This document shows positions 1 to 12,700 of a stretch of DNA of 64,000 nucleotides, piece after piece. The DNA is taken from the NCBI GenBank assembly GCA_945859605.1, contig OX243815.1, forward strand, positions 25,484,900 through 25,548,899, written 5' to 3'. Positions within the stretch are counted from its first letter, which is position 1; the number at the start of each line of letters is the position of its first letter. The DNA is from Lumbricus rubellus. Lineage: Eukaryota > Annelida > Clitellata > Crassiclitellata > Lumbricidae. The notes below the pieces were generated by a model. It was given only the letters and a program-made list of their open reading frames with translations, was not told where the DNA came from and ran no database searches. The translations under genes were made by a program, and so were the position numbers.

Positions 1-230
1 ACACTACACACACACATGCACAACACGCACTACACACACATACACACACACGCACCCACACACATACAACCACACACACATACAACCACACACACACACG
101 CACTACACACACACACACACTACACACACACGCACTACACACATGCACTACACACACACGCACTACACACACACCCACACACATACAACCACACAAACAC
201 ACCAAAACACCAATCCCTTGCCCACTCATC
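1..230. repeat. CA/CAC-rich microsatellite
   Basis: Long runs of (CA)n interrupted by TACA and CGCA units at the left edge. The apparent His/Thr-rich reading frame here is only the repeat translated. Confidence 0.9.
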
Positions 231-306
231 GCACCCCCTCCCCCATCCTCTCCCAACCTCCCTCGCCCACTGACCGACCACAGTGATCAAGTGATGAACA
301 ACTCAC

Positions 307-432
307 AGCGACATTCTTGAGGTACGTGATGAGTCTGAGTTGGAATTCCTGGTTGACGTCTTTTAATTTGTGTTGAAGACGATTGACTTGACTCTTCAGA
401 TGCGACCTTTCACTCTTCAACGTCATCAGTTG
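307..432 (-). CDS. CCDC78: CCDC78-like exon 14 (last in window)
   Basis: Acceptor TTGTCTTCAG, donor GTGAGT, 42 codons, phase 0. Coiled coil [20 protein letters not shown] then [13 protein letters not shown]. An intact donor shows that the gene continues to the left. Confidence 0.75.
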
Positions 433-626
433 CTGAAGACAACAACATCATCATCACATCATCATCATCACAACAACATCACATCATCATCACATCATCA
501 TCACAACATCATCATCACATCATCATCACATCATCATCATCACAACACATCATTATCAACAACATCATCATCATTATCATCACATCATCATCAACACATC
601 ATCATCACATCATCACAACAACATCA

Positions 627-658
<32 letters not shown>

Positions 659-3152
659 CATCATCATCAACACATTATCATCATCATCACATCATCATCA
701 ACACATCATCATCATCACAACATCAACACAACAACACAATGTTCAACAACTGAAGGCATGTCCAACCTAATGTCCCCCTTCCAATCTAAACTACCAGATC
801 ATCTATATATATAAAAATGAAACTTTCCAACCGTATGTAAAGAGTGTTCTCGAAAACTGACGGACCGATTGTTTAGAAAATTTTACAAAACCTTCCATTT
901 CAATAGAACCGTGTTGTATTATGCTTTTTTTCCGAAAAAACCCAATCTTTTCCACAAAAAGTGAACTTTGCAATTCGTTCGACCGCCATTTGCAAATTCA
1001 ACAAAACCGCAGGGTTGCCAGATTGACCAGACGAAACATGAATGAGGTCGCCTGCCGTGACGTCATAATCGAGTCGCATAATAATTTCCGTTAATTCAAA
1101 AACCAAAGCCGCCTTTCACCATTCTTGGGCTCTATCCGTTATCAGGAAGGGACAGTGTGAGGGAGGAAAGGAGCGTAGGGAGGGGGAGGGGAGGGGAGGG
1201 TCTTTTCTGCCACAGCAACGCGTGGCCGGGTACAGCTAGTCATCAATAAACCCATTAATTAAATTAATAATATTTATATTGACAAAGCTTTGTGAATAGA
1301 AAAGTCTATTGTTGCTCTACTTTCTTCAAAGGCATTATTATTTGAATGTTATTATCATTATTATCATTTTTTTCGTTTTCATCATTCTGTAGTTATTTTT
1401 ATGTTGTTGATGCTGTCAGTTATTATTACCATTTTAATTTAGTTATCTATATAATTTATCCCCACCGAGATAAAACACAATAATTAGCTTTAAAGCTTTT
1501 ATATCTGCTAATAAAAAACTGCAATCCTTAAAGCAAATTTCCATACGACAAAACTACATCAAGATCAACTGTTGTACAGCAACAATATTTCATTGTCATA
1601 CAGCAACAATATTTCATTGTCATACAGCAACAATATTTCATTGTCATACAGCAACAATATTTCATTGTCATACAGCAACAATATTTCATTGTCATACAGT
1701 AACAATATTTCATTGTCATACAGCAACAATATTTCATTGTCATACAGCAACAATATTTCATTGTCATACTTCAGTGTGGTTGAATAGCACTATTTAAAAT
1801 AATTTTTTAAAATGCTCAGCAATCACTCTCGAAAACAAAATTTGATAATTAACAATTTGAAAAACAGCCATAAGATCTGAATTGGTATCAACTGCTTTGA
1901 GACTTACAGCGTTTGCTTCAGAGAATTTCCTCTGTGTTTCCCTCGTGAGTTTTCGCGATTCATTCAACTCTTTGCCATTCTCTTTTCTGACAATCACAAA
2001 CACTTGTAAATAACTCAATAATAATTGATTGCCTGATCAAGTTACATTCCAGCTTGATGCATCTGCAGTGCATTTACTTGGCCAGATTCCTAAATTTGGT
2101 CATGTCTCCAGTTACAAGCTGGAGATATTGCACTGGCTTCCTATCCGACTGCTTTGGTTCAGCAATTTCAGCTGAGAAGAACAACACTAGACGACCTGCA
2201 AGAGCCTTGCTGCTCCAAGTGTATTCAAGCCCACTGCCCTTCCGTGCTGCACAGAAAACAGTACACTTGGTGAAGTTGATTTTTTTCGCACAAACTCCAA
2301 CTATGCAGAATCGAGTCATTCTGTGGTGGGCCAAAGGGTCTGGAATGGGTTCCAACAGGAGCTACGTTTGTGGGGCGCGGTGGTGTAGTGGTGGCGTCGT
2401 TGCCTTGAAGCCGGAAGGTTCGAGGTTCGAATCCACCTCGCCGCGTAAGGACCTTGGGCAAGTCCTTCACTCACAATTGCTCAGCGCTTCGGCGTGAAAC
2501 TCCGATGCAGTGTCCGCTCTGCATTCGGGAGCGCCTCTGAGTAGGGTGAGCTTGAAGGGGCACTATGACAAGTGCACATACAAACAAACAAACAAACAAA
2601 CGTTTGCTTCCAGGGGCTCTTACTGAAGTACTTTTTCAACTCAAAACTGTACTTTTTGTCGTGTTAGAATCGGAAGCGCTTCGAAGTAGTCCCATTGAAA
2701 ATTCTTGACTGAATGAATGATGCAATTCGTTTAACAAATGAACATCTCATTGTCTTACATCTTCCGACGTAGTTCCTTCTCCGCATCCTCATACTGCCTC
2801 CGAATCTGTTCCGCCTCAGTGATCGGCTGATTCCTGGCTTCACGCAACAATGGCTATGCAAAATACAGATGAAGAAGATATATTCCTATTAATTTTAGCT
2901 TTTTATTATCTCTTTACCAAGTTAGAAATAGATGTAAAAGATGTAAAAGATGTAAAAGATGTAAAAGATGTAAAAGGTGTAAAAGATGTAAAAGATGTAA
3001 AAGATGCTGTGAAGAAAATAAAACTTCTCGAACAACTGAAACTCATCACGATCATTATCGAATTTGTAGCAATTCATTTATGTGCTGTTCCAGTTGATTA
3101 AATTATTTATTTATTATTATAATTATTATCATCAGTATTATTATTATTATTA

Positions 3153-3212
<60 letters not shown>

Positions 3213-3473
3213 CAAGCCAATTTTTTAGCGCCCGAGGCATATATGATCCCTCAGGCTTTAAAAACAATAAATACTAAAAACTGTGTTGTTCTGGTTAACG
3301 ATCATCAAGACTTAAACAGACGACCTTCAAATAACGATCATTAAGCCACTCATTATTATTATTGTTGTTTACGACATGCTGACATGTACACACTCACCTT
3401 CTTCTGATCCGTTTCTTGATCTGCGTATTTTTCGTTCTTCGCTTTCTCTGGCTGAAAGAAATGATCCAGAATA

Positions 3474-3545
<72 letters not shown>

Positions 3546-3685
3546 GACAAGAAACATTAAACTGCAGACGACCTTCAAAGCTTCTCAACTTTTCATGAAT
3601 ACAACAGACATTATATATATATATATATATAATATATATAAATATAATTATATATATATATTATATATGTATATATAATTATATT

Positions 3686-3727
<42 letters not shown>

Positions 3728-6700
3728 CCTTCACAGACAACCGATTCAGAGGTTGGAACACTCATCAGAACCATAGTCACATCTTAAACCTAACATAACC
3801 CTATTACCTCGTTGACGTAACCTAACCAACGCTAAAACTAAAAATTGCAATCCACCCGGACAATTCATCAGCATTACTTAACATTACCATACCCACAAGT
3901 TCTATTGTCAAATCCTAACCACAACCATCTTTGTTTACTCAAAAACAACATCAATAACCCAAACACACATCCAAACCCTCCTTAAACCGTAACATAACAC
4001 CAGGAATAATAATCCAGCCGCAAAGCTGATCTTAGCCAACTGAAAACCTCTATCAACCAAAACCCAATTTCAAACTCCAAACCTAAACCTAACCCAACCC
4101 AATCAATACCCTGAGTTTGACAGACTGAGACATCCAACACTAGCAATTGCTCAGCAATGCCAGTCCCAAGCTTGGATAAGACAGGAGGGTGATGCTCAAT
4201 GGGATGGTGGCATTGTCAAACCAAAGTGTATCCTTAACGTTGAGCTGACCTTCTTCGAAAGACTTCCAGCGATTGCACGTAGTCGATCGGATGCCGGTGG
4301 ATAGGACTGTCCTCCTCCACCACTCACATCCATCTCTTCCATCAAAGCAATCTTACTGTTGACGATGTTCAACAACTCCATACTCAACTCATCGTTGCGG
4401 CTCATCTTGAAACAACAACAACAACGATGAACAACAAGAAACAATTAATAGGAATATATCTTCTTCATCTGTATTTTGCATAGCCATTGTTGCGTGAAGC
4501 CAGGAATCAGCCGATCACTGAGGCGGAACAGATTCGGAGGCAGTATGAAGATGCGGAGAAGGAACTACGTCGGAAGATGTAAAACAATGAGATGTTCATT
4601 TGTTAAACGAATTGCATCATTCATTCAAGTAAAGAATTATTACTGTTGGCAAATCCAAACAGAAAACGACGAAAACTTATTCATTGCTATAATTAATGAA
4701 TAAATTTCTCATTATTTACTTTTATATTATTTTGCTAACATCAGTTTTCAGTTTCATTGTCATTTATCAGTTTTTCCATTAATAATTTTATTCGTTTACA
4801 TTTAAAATCAGATTTTAAAATTTAAACTTAAATAATTTGTCAATGTCAGAGAGTAATCATAATTTAGAAATATTTTGATAAATTATAAAAGATGCCAAAT
4901 AACAGAACTAATAATCTAATAATAGATTTAGCCAAAAAGCTGCAAACTAAATTAATTAATTAATTATGCATTAGAAACATAATTATTAATAAAATGAACC
5001 TTATTTAGCCACTGAAAACGAATTTTTATTCAGATAAACCAGAATAGATCATACCTACTTAATTTAGCCACATTACATGTGATGATAATGAATATGATGA
5101 TGATACTGGTGGTGGTGATGATGATAATGAGGAGGATGAGGAGGAGGAGAATGAGGAGGAGGAGGAGGAGTAGGAGGAGGATAGAAGAGGGGTAGAAGCA
5201 GAATGTGAGCTACAATACACATGATGAATATGATGATGAAAGGATGGAGAAGAAGCAGGATATGGATGAGAAAGAGGAAAAGGTAGAGGAAGAGAAGAGA
5301 AGGAGAGAGAGGAAGAGAAGAGGAAGAGGAGAGAATGAGGAGGAGAATGAGGAGGAGGATAATGAGGAGGAGGAGAATGAGGAGGAGGAGAATGAGGAGG
5401 AAAAGAATGAGGAGGAGGATAACAAGGAGGAGGATAGCGAGGAGAATGAGGAGGAGGAGAATGAGGAGGAAAAGAATGAGGAAAAGAATGAGGAGGTGGA
5501 GAATGAGGAGGAGGAGAATGAGGAGGAAGAGAATGAGGAGGAGGAGAATGAGGAGGAGGAGAATGAGGAGGAGAATGAGGAGGAGGAGAATGAGGAGGCC
5601 AAGAATTCTATGATGCCAGGCAGTAATTGATGCAAAACACACATAGCGTGATTATAATGGCAGGATCTTGATGTGAGACAAGATACGACGACAATCAACA
5701 ATTGGTTTCCATCCAGACTCACCTCGTCTTGATGCGCTTTCGTCAGCGTCATATGCTCCGCCTTCAATCGAATGTAGACATCAGCCAGGTCTTTGTGTCC
5801 CTTCTCAACCTCTTCCAGACGCTCCTCGCTTTCCCTCGCAGCATGCAATGCCTTTTCCTTCTCTCTTCCAAGCTCTCCACAGCTGTGCTCCAACTGGATT
5901 ATCCGATTGCTCAACTCAAACTTTGCCGCCTCCATTTCTTCTCTTAGTCGGTTATTCTCGATTTGCATGTCAAGAAGAGTCTGTGAAATCTAGACATTTT
6001 CAACCACAATAAATAATCTCGATTTGCATGTCAAGAAGAGCCTGTGAAATCTAGACATTTTCAACCACAATAAATAATCTCGATTTGCATGTCAAGAAGG
6101 GTCTGTGAAATCTAGACATTTTCAACCACAATAAATAATCTCGATTTGCATGTCAAGAAGAGTCTGTGAAATCTAGACATTTTCAACCACAACAAATATT
6201 CTCAATACATCACCATTAAACTTTGCTCTACAAAATATTTTTTTGTGTTTTGAAGTAATTTTATTATAAATTCATCAGAATATTAATTCATGAAATTATT
6301 TCCGAGAAAGTTTTATCATTTACAAAACACTGCATGACCACCAGACTAGCAACAATAATAAACATATAATGTCGGGACCATGTCTGGAATATGAGAAGAA
6401 AACTGCCTGCCCAACATATTCCACCCCATCGCAAAATTGCAACTCATGAAGCAAAATCTCTTAAATTGCATGTGTTTAAATCTGCTCAGTAGTCATGTCA
6501 AAAGCGCCTCTATGAGACTTTTGTAAGGCCCTTGATAAAATATGGTCAAGTACAATAGTACATACAATCATACATACGTGCACAACATAGCCAGTATGTC
6601 ATTTGAGCAATCAGTTTCATTCCAATAGAATAGATAATATATTATAATGATTCTGCATCTGAGTGACCATCGACTGATGATGGCACTATAGAAGTCATTT

Positions 6701-9700
6701 GATTAGATTAGATTAGCTATAGAATATCATTTGATTAGATTAGATTAGATTAGCCATAGAATATCATTTGATAAGATTAGATTAGCTATAGAAGTCATTT
6801 GATTAGATTAAATTAGCTATAGAATCTATAGAATATCATTTGACTAGATTAGATTAGATTAGCTATAGAATATCATTTGATTAGATTAGATTAGCTATAG
6901 AATATCATTTGATTAGATTAGATTAGATTAAATTAGCTAAAGAATATCATTTGATTATATTAGATTAGCCATAGAATATCATTTGATTAGATTAGATTAG
7001 CAATAGAATATCATTTGATTAGATTAGATTAGCTAAAGAATATCATTTGATTAGATTAGATACAAAGAACGACGTGCTGGCAAACAGGAATCAATGGTGC
7101 ATTTTTCATAGGACGGACAATACATTTAGGTGAACTAGTAAATAATTTAATTATCTTCCCAGTTCGTTCTTAGTCTACGACTCTGACTTTGACGTGACCT
7201 TCAGCTTCTCCTCCTCCGTCAAAAGCAGTTGTGCCGAAAGATCGGTCTTAGAAACGGCCAACGTTCCAAAACTCGTCTTCAGATGTTCTAACTTCTGCTG
7301 GAGACGCTCGTTTGAATCACGAAGAACAACCTGACAACAGAACGAACAACAGTAACAACATGACAACGCAGAAGACAGACAGACTTGCAACGTTACGACA
7401 ACAGTTGCATGGCAAATCTTGCAAAAACAGATGAACAATGAAAACGCATTCACAGCATAAAGGATTTATTTAATTCCAAGAATTTTTATGGTGCCTCTTC
7501 AAGACACCTACTCAGAGGCGCTCCCATCCACAGCTAAAAGAGTAGTATTTTTCAAAGCAACTTATAAAAAGCAGAGGAGTTTAGCCTAGGCATCAATTGC
7601 AAGGCTAGTGGGAAGCAACTCCAGATGGCAGAACCTGCAATCAGAAAAGCCTCGGCGCTGTCTGATAACACGCAGAACCAAAAAAATTCGTTGGTGCTGA
7701 TGAGTGAAGAGCGTGACGGGCTGCAAGGTCAGAGACAGGTCAACTAAAGATAGAACAGATTCTGTCGTCAAATTTCTCAGATGGATTAAGGACAAGTCAT
7801 AAAGAACTCATCAACAAAACCAAACTTCTAGATCATGAGTCTTTTTTACATCCACAAAAAAAACCATCGAGACATGTATCGTACGTTTTCCGTTCGAAGT
7901 TCCTCCAGACTTTCTCCAGCGATGTCGTCGTTGTTGATGCTTTGATGAAGACCAGGAATTGTCGGATCCATCTGTCGCTCCAACGCGATGATGCGAGCAC
8001 GAAACTGCGTCAACAGTTGCTAAACATCACAAGCGAACACAAAACTTAACGACAATCATGCAAACTCTTTAATTTATACTAAAAGTGGAATTACTGGAAT
8101 TATGGTAAATTGCTGCAATTAATGCAAACAGTGAAATAACCGAAATTAATAATAATCTGCGTAATCAGCTTGAAGTGTAACGATCGTAATTAATAATAAT
8201 CTGCGTAATCAGCTTGAAGTGTAACGATCGTAATTAATAATAATCTGCGTAATCAACTTGAAGTGTAACGATCGTAATTAATAATAATCTGCGTAATCAC
8301 CTTGAAGTGTAACGAACGTAATTAATAATCTGCGTAATCAACTTGAAGTGTAACGATCGTAATTAATAATAATCTGCGTAATCAGCTTGAAGTGTAACGA
8401 TCGAAATTAATAATAATCTGCGTAATCAGCTTGAAGTGTAACGATCGTAATTAATAATAATCTGCGTAATCAACTTGAAGTGTAACGATCGTAATTAATA
8501 ATAATCTGCGTAATCACCTTGAAGTGTAACGAACGTAATTAATAATCTGCGTAATCAACTTGAAGTGTAACGATCGTAATTAATAATAATAATCTGCGTA
8601 ATCAGCTTGAAGTGTAACGATCGTAATTAATAATAATCCGCGTAATCAGCTTGAAGTGTAACGATCGTAATTAATAATAATCCGCGTAATCAGCTTGAAG
8701 TGTAACGATCGTAATTAATAATAATCTGCGTAATCAGCTTGAAGTGTAACGATCGTAATTAATAACAATCTGCGTAATCAACTTTAAGTGTAACGATCGT
8801 AATTAATAATAATCTGCGTAATCACCTTGAAGTGTAACGAACGCAATTAATAATCTGCGTAATCAACTTGAAGTGTAACGATCGTAATTAATAATAATAA
8901 TCTGCGTAATCAGCTTGAAGTGTAACGATCGTAATTAATAATAATCCGCGTAATCAGCTTGAAGTGTAACGATCGTAATTAATAATAATCCGCGTAATCA
9001 GCTTGAAGTGTAACGATCGTAATTAATAATAATCTGCGTAATCAGCTTGAAGTGTAACGATCGTAATTAATAACAATCTGCGTAATCAACATGAAATGTA
9101 ACGATCGTAATTAATAATAATCCGCGTAATCAGCTTGAAGTGTAACGATCGTAATTAATAATAATCTGCGTAATCAGCTTGAAGTGTAACGATCGTAATT
9201 AATAATAATCTGCGTAATCAGCTTGAAGTGTAACGATCGTAATTAATAACAATCTGCGTAATCAACATGAAATGTAACGATCGTAATTAATAATAATCCG
9301 CGTAATCAGCTTGAAGTGTAACGATCGTAATTAATAATAATCTGCGTAATCAGCTTGAAGTGTAACGATCGTAATTAATAATAATCTGCGTAATCAGCTT
9401 GAAGTGTAACGATCGTAATTAATAATAATCTGCGTAATCAGCTTGAAGTGTAACGATCGTAATCAATAATAATCTGCGTAATCAGCTTGAAGTGTAACGA
9501 TCGTAATTAATAATAATCTGCGTAATCAGCTTGAAGTGTAACGATCGTAATTAATAACAATCTGCGTAATCAGCTTGAAGTGTAACGATCGTAATTAATA
9601 ATAATCTGCGTAATCAACATGAAATGTAACGATCGTAATTAATAATAATCTGCGTAATCAGCTTGAAGTGTAACGATCGTAATTAATAATAATCTGCGTA

Positions 9701-12700
9701 ATCAACTTGAAGTGTAACGATCGTAATTGTTGTAGCTCCTGTTCTCGTTTTCAACAGTTTCCTAACATAGTCTGGCAATCTCTGTAATCAACGTGAACTC
9801 ACTAAACTAACGAGACGCAGGCTGCGTTGCTGAAGACAAGGGTTGTTGTCCATATCCTTTGTACGCACAGAGGGGTCGCTGGATTTAAGCAATTTAAAAC
9901 TTCTATTTTTAAGACGTCCACGTTTATTTATAACCCTGTTATAGTCGTCCAATGACATTTTTATTACATTGTAATTAAATTCTGTTCAGATCTAAACAGT
10001 AATTTTCAATTAAATTCAGATCTAAACAGTAATTTTCAATTCAATTCAGATCTAAACAGTAATTTTCAATTCAATTCAGATCTAAACAGTAATTTTCAAT
10101 TCAATTCAGATCTAAACAGTAATTTTCAATTCAATTCAGATCTAAACAGTAATTTTCAATTCAATTCAGATCTAAACAGTAATTTTCAATTCAATTCAGA
10201 TCTAAACAGTAATTTTCAATTCAATTCAGATCTAAACAGTAATTTTCAATTCAATTCAGATCTAAACAGTAATTTTCAATTCAATTCAGATCTAAACAGT
10301 AATTTTCAATTCAATTCAGATCTAAACAGTAATTTTCAATTCAATTCAGAGCAACAAGTAAGCCGACAAATAAATAAATTTTTAGCTAGTAAAGTCTGTG
10401 ATATTTAACAAACATAAATACCCGGTAGTATCCTGTAAATCAAACTAGTGTTTACGAAATGACTTTAGCTAATGAACTTTTACGAAGGGTCAGAGAGGCT
10501 TATTTGTATGCGCGTATGGGGTGGGGTTCCACAAAATGTACGAGTTTAAACCGGAGGTGAGAGGTTCAAAAATATGATTTCTTTGCGCGTAATACGTGGA
10601 TGTGCCCTAAATCCTCAGCTGACCTAGTTATTTCTGATTGGTCAACATTGGATTTTTTGTGTTACCTGTGCAAAGGTGTTGTTGATGATTGGATAGTTCT
10701 TGACCTTGGAGAGGCTGTCAGACAATTGGAAGAGAGCAGCGTCAACGCTTGGATTGGAAAACGTTGGGAAGCAGACGAGAGCCGTCGTCTTGCAGTTGCC
10801 ACCAAGACCTTCCTCCAACAACCTCGTCAGACCACAAACCCTACGCAAAACAAAATGTTTTTAAACAAAACTATACAGTCAGATTCAACTTCTACAATAA
10901 CTTATTTATCTATTTAGGAAATAATTATATAATGCACCCCATCAAGATAACTATTCAGAGGTGCTCCTGCCTACTGCCAATAAGGAAAGTGAAAACTTTT
11001 GTGATCATCCCATTCATACTATGAGTTGTTTACAATCAAGAGTTTAATAAAAGATTATTATCTATATAAATAAAAATGAAACTTTCCAATAGTTTATCAC
11101 GCAATCACGCCGAAACTCACGCACCGATTTTTGTGAAAATTTACCAAAACTTTCCATTCTAATAGCACCGTGTCTTAGGATTTCTTTTCCACGAAAAAAC
11201 GCAACCTTTTCCACAAAAAGTGAACTTTGCAATCCGTTCGTCCGCCATTTGCAACTTCAACCAAACCACGCGCTTGCAAAATTTCAGAATTGTCTTCACC
11301 CGTAAAACACAGTGACGATACATCAATGAGGTTGCGTCCCGTGACGTCATAAGCGAGTCGAATATTACGAAAGCGGCCTTATAACATTCTTGGGCTATAT
11401 CCGCTGTCAGTAAAGGACGGTGTGAGGGAGGGGGACGGAGGGGGAGGGGAAGGAAAGGGTGGAGGGGAGGGGGAAAGGGAGGGTAGGGGGAAGGGGGAGG
11501 AGAGGGGAGGGAAAGGGGAGGGGAGGGGGAGGGGGAGGGGGAGGGGAGGGGGAGGGGGAGGTCTTTTCTGCCACAGCAACGCGTGGCTGGGTACAGCTAG
11601 TATATTAATAATACTATTGTTAATTATCACAATTATCAACAAATGGGAAAAGCTCAAATGTGAGTTAATAGTAATTGTAAATGCAAATTTATATATTGCC
11701 AATTTAAGATAACCTCACTTGAGATGCATAACTACTTTGGTTAATAATTCAGATCTTGGACAGAATGCCATCTAGCCTACACCCATTTCTCTTTCAAGAA
11801 ATAAGAGAGTTTAAAAAAAGGTTTCTCATATATAATCTGGCAAAATGATGCAATTTAATACCAGCCATGTAACGTAATAATCAGATAATAAGGCAAACAA
11901 TCACAAAAGAACTAAACAATAAAAGAGAACTGGAGTCTTCGTCAGTTCAGCGCTTAGATTGGAATGCACGATCATGCAAAGTAAGTAAGCATAACATTAA
12001 TTTTATTTAATCGTATATCAATTTTATTCGATTCTTTTATTCAACTTAAATACCGTAAAAATACGTACGAATAGTTGACGGCTCGATCTGGAAACGGTTG
12101 ATTGGCTAAAGCGGCGACCAATTGGGTGAGAGCAATTGTCGATCGTTCATTGGCTGACGGTTGGCTGACCCTGACACCCCCTGTGGGCGCTGTTGTTGCG
12201 GTGGAGGAGGAGGGTGGATGAAGAGCAGGCAGAACAGCCACGCTGAATCGTGATTTCGTGGGAGGCGACGTGTCCTGCATCGGCTTCATCACACAGCAGA
12301 CAAGACAATGGTAGCATTAGAACTTGTGTCATTGTAAGTGGAAATTTATATAGTGCTCAACAAGTCACAAGAAAACTTTTGTCGAAACTAAGGCAGGCAT
12401 AATTGTCTGATGTCATGTAAACTGTGACAGGAGGTGCTACAGCAAGTCAACACTGACTCAACTATGTCTAATGCGTAGAGATATTGACACGGCATTCTAC
12501 TCTACTGCTAACACTCTTCTCCTTAGTCGATTCTGAGCGCATCGTCTTCTTGAAGGGTGCTATTTATAAATCTCTTAAATCAATGCAAGAATCAAAGAGA
12601 AATGTCGTATAAACGTAAGCAAACAAGATATGGAACCAGCTCCATGGGTCAAGGTTAGATAAAATACATTGCTACCATCAATGTCTTGGACCCATACTCA

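Noticed and set aside
2371..2445. tRNA gene
   Set aside because: A and B boxes are present but there is no acceptor-stem pairing, and the element continues into a SINE body and LINE-like tail.
3740..4130. Interstitial telomere repeat
   Set aside because: AACCTAAC words are frequent but too irregular for a true TTAGGG array; kept only as a low-complexity note.
4476..4703. Plus-strand 75-codon gene
   Set aside because: It is the inverted copy of the exon 12 region in a non-coding frame.
5205..5968. Glu-rich, Arg-rich and Ser/Leu-rich long open frames
   Set aside because: All frames of the GAGGAG tract are open; only 5723-5980 on the minus strand is a real exon, which the longest frame happens to run into.
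8088..9728. CRISPR-like regular array
   Set aside because: Units are contiguous with no unique spacers, and the context is a eukaryotic intron.
9740..9870. Possible extra CCDC78-like exon between exons 6 and 7
   Set aside because: Exons 6 and 7 already join in phase with a family-like sequence ([16 protein letters not shown]), and this stretch has stops.
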